Assembly (NCBI RefSeq): GCF_903903185.1
Contig: NZ_CAIUXT010000141.1
Coordinates: 1 to 64,000, forward strand
Length of the DNA stretch: 64,000 bases
Direction of reading: 5' to 3'
DNA from: an uncultured Rhodoblastus sp.
Lineage (GTDB): Bacteria > Pseudomonadota > Alphaproteobacteria > Rhizobiales > Beijerinckiaceae
The position numbers and the translations under genes were made by a program. The notes beneath the pieces are model-generated. The model was not told the DNA's origin. It worked only from the letters and a program-made list of their open reading frames with translations, and did not search any database. Positions within the stretch are counted from its first letter, which is position 1, and every line of letters starts with the position of its first letter. Below are positions 59,801-64,000 of this stretch, in pieces.

Positions 59801-62626
59801 CAGGTCGAGCCGCCGGGCTTTGCTCGCCTGCGCGGCGGGAACCCATTCGAGCAGGTTCCTGTGGCTCACATAGAGCCGATACAGGGTGCGTAAAATCGCA
59901 TCGCCCATGAGCCAGGCCTGATCGGCCAGGAAGATGAGGGTGAGCGCGGACAGAACGAGGGCCAGCTTCAGGTCGCCGGCGAGCGCCCGAAAATGGCTGG
60001 AAAGCGTGATGCCGGGGCTGCGCGGCGGGATCGCCATGATGACCGGAATCATCGGCGGCAGGACGATGGTTGCGACCACGAAGCCGGTCCAGACGAGGGC
60101 CGCGTGGAACGGCAGCAGCCATCCGGCGAGCAAGGCGAGGACGGCCGAGGGCGCAACGAGCGTGCGGCGCAGGTTATCGAGCATTTTCCAGCGCCCGATC
60201 GCCGGAATGGCGGCGTTTTTCGCCGCGCCGGCGGTTTTGCGTCCGCGCCCCAAAATCCAGGGCAGCAGCTGCCAGTCGCCGCGCGCCCAGCGATGATGGC
60301 GCAGCGCGCCGACGTCGTAGCGCGCGGGAAATTCCTCGACGACTTCGACGTCGGAGGCGAGCCCGGCGCGGGCGAACACGCCCTCGAACAGATCGTGGCT
60401 CAGCAAAGTCGAATCGGGCGCCCGGCCCTGGAGCGCGGCCTCGAAAGCGTCAATGTCGTAAATGCCCTTGCCGGCATAAGAGCCTTCGCCGAACATGTCC
60501 TGATAGACGTCGGAAACCGCCGAGGCATAGGGGTCGATGCCGCTCAGGCTCGAAAAAATGCGTTGGAACAGCGAGCCTTCGAGGCCGACCGGCAGCGACG
60601 GGGTCACGCGGGGCTGCAGGACGCCATAGCCTTCGACGATCCGCCCTAGCGCCGAGTCGAAACGCGGCCGGTTGAGCGGATGCGCCATCTTGCCGATCAG
60701 CCGGCGCACCGCGTCGCGCGGCAGGCGGGTGTCGCCATCGAGCGTGACGACATAGCGCGTTTCGGGGGGCGCGAAGGGCGGCGCGCCATCGATATGGACA
60801 AAGCCGGTATCGCCGTCGCCGCGCAAGAACCGGTTCAGCTCGTGCAATTTGCCGCGTTTGCGCTCCCAGCCCATCCAGCGCTGCTCGCTGTCGCTCCAGA
60901 CGCGATGGCGATGCAGCAACAGGAAGCGGGGGCCGCCGGGCGCCGGGCCATAAAGCGCGTTCAACCGCGCCACGCCCTTTGCCGCGACCGCGAGCAGCGC
61001 CGCGTCGTCGTCGATGTTTTCGCTTGGCGCGTCGAGCCAGTCGGAGAGCAGCGCGAAATGCAGATCGCCTTCGGGGCTGGCGAGATGGTGGATTTCCAGG
61101 CCTTCGATCTGCTCTTCGATCGCTTTCGGCGTGGTCAACAGCGTCGGCACGGCGACCAGGGTGCGCAAAGTCCGGGGAACGCCGGCGGCAAGCTCCAGCG
61201 CCGGCAGCAGATTGGCCTGGAAGCCGAAACCGACCGCGCGATTGACCAGGGCGACCGCCGCATCCATGGCGGGGATCAGGCCCAGGCCTGCGAGAATCCA
61301 GAGCGGCCAACCCGAAAGGCCCGCGGCGGCCAGGATGGCCAGCGCGGCGGCCAGAACGACGAGCGCGGCGAGGGCGATGGCGCCGGCGTAAACGCCGATG
61401 CTTGAGGACCGGCGCAGGCGGGCGCGCCATTTGCGCGCTTGCGGGCGATAACCGATCGCCATTTCGAATTGAGGGCGGCCGTCGCCGATCAGATGATAGC
61501 CGGTATCGGTCTTGCGCTCGTCGGACTGCGCCGCCGCGACGTTATGAAAACGCTTGGCCGTCGCCATGGCGCTGTGCGCGACATCAAGTTCGGCGGCGTT
61601 GGAGCCGCGCGCCAGTTCCTCGATGGCCGTGCGATAAAGATTGCGCGTCGGGAAATCCATGTCGCGGAAACCGCCGTCGGCGCCGAGCGTCTCGTCGACG
61701 AGACTGACTTCCTCGAACAGATCCTTCCACTCGACATCGGAAATCAGGCGTAGGCTGGTGATGATGTTGCGCATCGAGACGCTGGTCGCGCCCTGTCGCT
61801 GGTGGACCGCGCGCACGACCATGTCGGCGCTGGTGAGTTGCGCCGCCAGGCGCTGGTCGAGCCAGGTCAAGGCCGGCGTCACGCGCGGGTCCTGGTCGCG
61901 CAGCCTGTGGATCAGTTGCACCGCGAAGGCTTCCGCGCTCACGTCGTTCTCGTACCCGGCGAGCGCTGTACGCAGCGGCTGGGCGGTTTTGCCGGCTACT
62001 CCAAGCAAACGGTCGGCGAGATCGTCCGCCCGCTGGCGCGCCGCGCGGCCCTTGACGATCTGCTCGGCGAGGCGGCGCAGATTTTCGATCATGACGATCC
62101 GCAGCGTGATCGACACCGCCCATAATTCGCCGATCGTCAGCGGCTGGATCTGCTGATAGGCGCGCACATAGCCGACTAGCAATTCGGAATCGAAACGGCT
62201 GTCGGTATGGGCGACAAAAGCCCAGGCCAGGCCAAGCACCCGCGGGTAGTTTTTGAACGACCCTTCCGCGAGTTTCGGCAATTGCCGGTAATAGCCGGGG
62301 GGCAGATCCGAGCGGATTTCGCTGATCTGTTTTTCGACGAGATGGTAATTGTCGATCAGCCATTCCGCCGCCGGCGTTACGGCCACGCCATCGGCGGTTC
62401 CCTGCAACAGGCTCTTGTAGGCGGCAAGCAGGGTGGCCCCGTTCTCGGCGAGACGTCCTGCGAGCGGATGCCCTTTGGCCGGCTTCGGCGTGACCTTTTG
62501 CGCGACGGCGAGGCTTCGCGCATGTTCCTCCATGCGCTCGGCGCTGAAAAGTTCCCCCCGAACAGGTTCCGGATTGTCCCAGGGCGAGGGCGCGCGCCCG
62601 AACAAGCTTGGCGAAAACAGGGTCAC
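53894..62626 (-). CDS. ndvB: Cyclic beta-1,2-glucan synthase
   Basis: This 2910-residue inner-membrane enzyme makes periplasmic cyclic beta-1,2-glucan and fits the NdvB/ChvB family length (about 2830-2870). The N-terminal third holds membrane helices (for example VYAGAIALAALVVLAAALAIL) and the GT84 domain with VVTLDGDTRLPRDAVRRLIG and RHHRWARGDWQLLPW. The C-terminal half has two glycoside-phosphorylase-like regions and a GH94 domain with GGGDWNDGMNRVG containing the catalytic Asp. I place the start at a GTG (62626); the open frame to 62998 overlaps the gene upstream in another frame. An in-frame hexapeptide repeat lies at 56345-56470. Cyclic glucans serve osmoadaptation and host contact. Confidence 0.94.
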   Translation of the reverse strand: MTLFSPSLFGRAPSPWDNPEPVRGELFSAERMEEHARSLAVAQKVTPKPAKGHPLAGRLAENGATLLAAYKSLLQGTADGVAVTPAAEWLIDNYHLVEKQISEIRSDLPPGYYRQLPKLAEGSFKNYPRVLGLAWAFVAHTDSRFDSELLVGYVRAYQQIQPLTIGELWAVSITLRIVMIENLRRLAEQIVKGRAARQRADDLADRLLGVAGKTAQPLRTALAGYENDVSAEAFAVQLIHRLRDQDPRVTPALTWLDQRLAAQLTSADMVVRAVHQRQGATSVSMRNIITSLRLISDVEWKDLFEEVSLVDETLGADGGFRDMDFPTRNLYRTAIEELARGSNAAELDVAHSAMATAKRFHNVAAAQSDERKTDTGYHLIGDGRPQFEMAIGYRPQARKWRARLRRSSSIGVYAGAIALAALVVLAAALAILAAAGLSGWPLWILAGLGLIPAMDAAVALVNRAVGFGFQANLLPALELAAGVPRTLRTLVAVPTLLTTPKAIEEQIEGLEIHHLASPEGDLHFALLSDWLDAPSENIDDDAALLAVAAKGVARLNALYGPAPGGPRFLLLHRHRVWSDSEQRWMGWERKRGKLHELNRFLRGDGDTGFVHIDGAPPFAPPETRYVVTLDGDTRLPRDAVRRLIGKMAHPLNRPRFDSALGRIVEGYGVLQPRVTPSLPVGLEGSLFQRIFSSLSGIDPYASAVSDVYQDMFGEGSYAGKGIYDIDAFEAALQGRAPDSTLLSHDLFEGVFARAGLASDVEVVEEFPARYDVGALRHHRWARGDWQLLPWILGRGRKTAGAAKNAAIPAIGRWKMLDNLRRTLVAPSAVLALLAGWLLPFHAALVWTGFVVATIVLPPMIPVIMAIPPRSPGITLSSHFRALAGDLKLALVLSALTLIFLADQAWLMGDAILRTLYRLYVSHRNLLEWVPAAQASKARRLDLPGYYRRMFGAVVIGALALIAGWIGGGENLLLAGVFAALWLASPAVARAVSLPPRFAERQAPSADDARALRRTARRTWRFFETFVTGADNMLPPDNFQEDPTPALAHRTSPTNIGLYLLSVASARDFGWIGTAETVERLEATLATMNRMERFRGHFFNWYDTRDLRPLDPKYVSSVDSGNLAGHLIALATACRDWRGAQSGAPFDATSRLAGIADAVDLTRLEAARLQDGRKTHTVTQTVPWRQLDEALATLAATAHETLAAPDDFVLRLEKLKGQAGAMVDMARARATERGEEADADLLFWAQACQNTIAAHRADLARDADDASALRFRLAKLEKAARSMAMAMDFSFLIDRKRNLLSIGCEAPDGTLDVNCYDLLASEARLASFFAIAKGDIPARHWFHLGRSVTPVAKGAALISWSGSMFEYLMPALIMREPAGSLLDATNRLVVRRQIDFAKNLRMACPIPWGVSESAYNARDLELTYQYSNFGIPGLGLKRGLADHCVVAPYATALAAMVDPHAARENLQILAEVGALGRYGFYEALDYTPARVPAGQHSAIVRAFMAHHEGMTIVAIANAVLGGRMRARFHAEPMVQATELLLQERIPRDVAISHPWAAETKSSARKAGDVEPLGGRRFTGAHQSTPATHLLSNGLFSTMLTSAGSGYSRWGKLALTRWREDAARDDYGSYIFLRDTQSNVVWSAGFQPSGREPDAYRVAFDEDRAEYTRRDGSLTTTMEVLVSSEDDAEVRRVAIVNVGAFSREVEITSYAELVLAPQAADIAHPAFSKLFVETEFLTDVGALIATRRKRDRDEPDIWVGQLAVVDGETIGGTEVETDRARFLGRGQGIRTPIAMIDGRKLSNTVGVVLDPIFALRRRVRIAPGAVARISFWTMAASSRDILLDIIDKHRDVTAFSRATTLAWTQAQVQLHHLGVTAGEAALFQRLAGHVVYASPTLRPPSEAILRGAGAQSGLWTHGISGDLPIVLLRISDTDDIDIARELLQAHEYWRMKQLAVDLVILNERKSSYVQDLQIALETLRRSRQMRRRMRGEDSAGGVFVLRGDLISPESSALLEAVARVVLVAQRGGLFAQLDRIFEPEAPTESISRQAPPEAGIPDWAGRMDWAVRRKWTGRRKWSPRRKWATKQDWADNLDRAAGRDPAVPTPSSENLEFFNGLGGFARDGREYVTILGPGQATPAPWINVVANESFGFQTATEGGGCTWSLNSRENQITPWSNDPVSNPPSEAFFIHDDDSGATWSPTALPIRVEAATYVARHGRGYSRFEHASHAISSDLTQFVPMDAPVKISRLTLRNLSDRVRHLSVTGYVEWALGPSRPAGLAFVTTALDSATGAIFARNPWSGAFGARVAFADFSGLQSDWTGDRREFIGRNRTLRDPLALADGGPLSNLLGAGLDPCAALRTSLALAPGASVEVVFLLGEAADSLEARRLIALYRGADLDAVFAEVGNYWDDVLGAVAVKTPDRAMDIMLNGWLLYQTIACRLWARSAFYQASGAYGFRDQLQDGMALSGSRPAMTRQHILRAAGRQFVEGDVQHWWLPHSGQGVRTRISDDRAWLAFTVGQYVEVSGDAAILDEELPFLEGQTLAPEENDIFFVPSVGVEIATLFEHCARALDSSLALGVHGLPLIGGGDWNDGMNRVGIGGAGESVWLGWLLFATLNRFASLAEVRGQQARAEKWRAHALALQEALEREAWDGEWYRRGFYDDGTPLGSATSDECQIDCIAQSWAALSAGGSPERAGRAMASLEQKLIRTRDGLAPLFAPPFDKTPLDPGYIKGYPPGIRENGGQYTHAAVWSVMAFAKLGQGDKAGGLFSMLNPINHARTRADVHRYKVEPYVVAADIYAIAPHVGRGGWTWYTGSASWMQRAGVESILGMRLEGDCLCIDPCIPKAWAGFDFTLRHRSSRYEIHVDNTEGVERGVAFAALDGAEVETHPLRLPLADDGATRRLVVRLG
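56345..56470. repeat. Seven 18-bp tandem units inside ndvB encoding a Trp/Arg hexapeptide
   Basis: Seven consecutive 18-bp units in register start at 56345, 56363, 56381, 56399, 56417, 56435 and 56453, each beginning GGCCC, GGACC or GGTCC on the plus strand. On the coding strand they read as six-residue units: GIPDWA, GRMDWA, VRRKWT, GRRKWS, PRRKWA, TKQDWA and DNLDRA. The central three are most alike. They lie in a linker before the second glucan-phosphorylase-like domain and preserve the frame. Confidence 0.92.
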
Positions 62627-62714
62627 GAGGGCCTCGGATCGGAAATGGAGATGCGCCCGATGTCCCGGCAGGCTCGACTTTGCGTCCGGGACCGATGGGA
62701 CGGGCCCCTTAAGG

Positions 62715-63212
62715 TCATGGATTGGCTTTGTCGGCGACCGGCGCGGAGGCGGCGGGCGGGCGCTGCGAGGCGTCGAAAGGCGGCGTCTTCCTGAAAATGC
62801 CAAGCAGCGCCAGCGCGAGCACCAATGCGATGGCGACCGGTATGAGGCGCTTGCCGCGCGGTGCGGCGTCCCTGAAGGCGGAAGTCTCTGAGGCCTCGGT
62901 CTTGAAGGCGGCGGTTCTGGCGCCGACGAAGGGAAGTTTGATCTCTTCGCGCGCGGATGGAAGAAGCGATAAAAGCCGGTTGGCGATGGCTTCGCCATCG
63001 GCTTCGCCTTGATCGGGGATCACGCGCGCCAGCGCTTCGAGCGCCACGGCTTTCGGCAATTTGGCGAGGCGCGCGGCTTCCTTCCAGGGATCGGCGCCCG
63101 AGCGGGCGATCGCGGAAACCATCGTCAGCGGCATGCCGTTGCCTTCGTCGCACACCACGGCGTAGAGGAAGGGCTCGTATTCCTGGCCAAGAGGCGGAAA
63201 AGCTTGCGCCAT
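62715..63212 (-). CDS. Unknown protein with C-terminal membrane helix
   Basis: I do not recognise this 165-residue protein. The N-terminal part (1-115) is soluble: AFPPLGQEYEPFLYAVVCDEGNGMPLTMVSAIARSG and a helical ARLAKLPKAVALEALARVI follow. A single membrane helix is at about 122-140 (RLIPVAIALVLALALLGIF), with a Pro/Ala-rich tail beyond, so the tail may be periplasmic. The start at 63212 is 2 bases after the stop of the upstream gene. The ndvB start lies 88 bp downstream, making a shared operon likely. Confidence 0.75.
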   Translation of the reverse strand: MAQAFPPLGQEYEPFLYAVVCDEGNGMPLTMVSAIARSGADPWKEAARLAKLPKAVALEALARVIPDQGEADGEAIANRLLSLLPSAREEIKLPFVGARTAAFKTEASETSAFRDAAPRGKRLIPVAIALVLALALLGIFRKTPPFDASQRPPAASAPVADKANP

Positions 63213-63214
63213 GC

Positions 63215-63592
63215 TCACTCCAATCCCTGAACCGGTTCTTGAACAGGCGCGGAAACAGGCTCCTGGCCGCGCCATTGCTCGGGCGCCGTCGGAAATTCTC
63301 CCGTCACGTCAACGGCTGCGACTTCGCTGGCCTCGCCCAGCGTCGGGTCGGAAAAACGCAAAGCGAGGACGAGGCCCCGGTCGGTCAGCAATTGCAGGTC
63401 GGTGCGACCGAACAGGCTTTTGAGCGCGTCGCCGGAAAGCTGGATTTCGCCGCAACCGGTGACGCCGATGTTGGGGCGAAAATAGCCGTCGAGATCGAAT
63501 TTCGCCGCCGCGATGTTTTCGCCATTGTGCTGGACAAAGCCGTTTCCGGAAATTCCGCCCAGATAGCGCAGCGGTTTTGTCTTGAAGGCCAT
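63215..63592 (-). CDS. Unknown 125-residue protein
   Basis: This small protein has no recognised family. Sequence parts are PLRYLGGISGNGFVQHNGENIAAAKFDLDGY, then FRPNIGVTGCGEIQLSGDALKSLFG and LLTDRGLVLALRFSDPT, consistent with a compact beta-rich domain, and a Gln/Pro/Glu-rich tail. The ATG at 63592 follows AAGGTGAAACC, and it lies 4 bases after the preceding gene and 2 before the next. It is the middle gene of three tightly packed genes upstream of ndvB. Confidence 0.75.
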   Translation of the reverse strand: MAFKTKPLRYLGGISGNGFVQHNGENIAAAKFDLDGYFRPNIGVTGCGEIQLSGDALKSLFGRTDLQLLTDRGLVLALRFSDPTLGEASEVAAVDVTGEFPTAPEQWRGQEPVSAPVQEPVQGLE

Positions 63593-63596
63593 GGTT

Positions 63597-63860
63597 TCAC
63601 CTTTCCTCGCCGTCGGCGGCCAATGCGATCCCAAACTCGCTGGCGTCGATGGAAACCATTTGTTCGGGGCCGCCTTTGGTCTCGAGCGACGGCAGACGCA
63701 ACGTCGTCCCGACGCGGCGAAAGGCGACGCGCGACAGGCCCGAAATCTCTTCCTCGTCGGTGACGAGACGATAGGTTCCGGCCGGTTGCGCGGAGTCGAA
63801 TTGCGACAAATGGAATGGGCGGCGGAAGGTGACCAGGGTTTCGGTGGTGCGCGCGGGCAT
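63597..63860 (-). CDS. Unknown 87-residue protein, first of three-gene set
   Basis: This small protein has no recognised family. It is predicted to be beta-rich: TTETLVTFRRPFHLSQFD, GTYRLVTDEEEISGLSRVAFRRVGTTLRLP and MVSIDASEFGIALAADG. An AAAGAGGAAC ribosome site lies just upstream of the ATG at 63860, which supports the start. Its three neighbours downstream on the minus strand are packed within a few bases. The remaining 140 bp to the window end show no gene I can support. Confidence 0.72.
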   Translation of the reverse strand: MPARTTETLVTFRRPFHLSQFDSAQPAGTYRLVTDEEEISGLSRVAFRRVGTTLRLPSLETKGGPEQMVSIDASEFGIALAADGEER

Positions 63861-64000
63861 GGGATGTTCCTCTTTAAGCATCTTCGGATTTTCAATTCCG
63901 GAGAATCCCGTTTTGAAAAACCCGGCTGCGGCGCGCGGCGAAACCGGGCGCAGCAAAAAGTTCGGCGCGCGGGCCATGCCGCAACAACCAGGACAGGCGA

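Noticed and set aside
62627-62998. Long N-terminal extension of the glucan synthase
   Set aside because: It overlaps the coherent small gene at 62715-63212 in a different frame. The family starts near the GTG at 62626.
1-64000. CRISPR arrays, tRNA and rRNA genes
   Set aside because: No direct-repeat/spacer periodicity other than the coding 18-bp repeat in ndvB, and no cloverleaf or rRNA segment was recognised in the intergenic regions.

Overview
This 64 kb window is GC-rich chromosomal DNA. It looks like a nitrogen-fixing alphaproteobacterium of the Hyphomicrobiales (Rhizobiales), most likely near the Beijerinckiaceae/Methylocystaceae. The evidence is a nif accessory operon in alphaproteobacterial order (nifB, ferredoxin, A-type carrier, LRV protein, two nifZ genes), an intracellular polyhydroxybutyrate depolymerase, a complete cyclic beta-1,2-glucan synthase and REP-like palindromes common in this order. 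No methane- or light-specific gene is present, so the genus and lifestyle cannot be fixed from this window.

1-8.5 kb: the nif accessory region. A plus-strand run starts inside nifB and continues as ferredoxin, A-type Fe-S carrier, TPR protein, LRV Fe-S protein, nifZ, a second nifZ-like gene, a small protein, a DegT-like protein lacking its PLP lysine, a [2Fe-2S] ferredoxin and a small unknown. It ends at a strong terminator. SufE and a GST follow on the minus strand. A sigma-54 type promoter then faces a Rieske protein, two small proteins and a truncated haemoglobin.

8.5-31.7 kb: mostly housekeeping and storage genes. These are ArsC, an acyl-CoA synthetase, an ABC-F ATPase, pgi, GST, PHB depolymerase, a PHA-system protein, class I fumarase, a TonB-like protein, glgB, thiD, a PEP-CTERM protein, an NlpC/P60 protein, a leucyl aminopeptidase, a TPR lipoprotein and PPK2. 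An accessory island at 17.5-19.5 kb interrupts them. It has a vsr pseudogene, a mazEF-type toxin-antitoxin pair with a palindromic operator, and an AT-rich cassette of three overlapping tiny genes, two of them membrane proteins.

32-46 kb: carbon metabolism. Glycerate kinase, pyruvate kinase and the three glycolate oxidase subunits (glcDEF) are consecutive and would turn glycolate, via glyoxylate and glycerate, into pyruvate. A P-type Mg2+ ATPase follows. Then come dabA-dabB, an energy-coupled inorganic-carbon accumulation system, divergent from a LysR regulator with a clear inverted-repeat operator. The combination suggests CO2 fixation with glycolate salvage, although no RuBisCO is in view.

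47-64 kb: cell-envelope carbohydrate. Three glycosyltransferase genes, an unknown gene and a 2910-residue cyclic beta-1,2-glucan synthase are present. The synthase carries an unusual 18-bp tandem repeat that encodes a Trp/Arg hexapeptide. It is preceded by a tight operon of three unrecognised small genes.

Start codons were chosen by ribosome-binding site, overlap with neighbours and family length. Long antisense frames, common in this GC-rich sequence, were left out.
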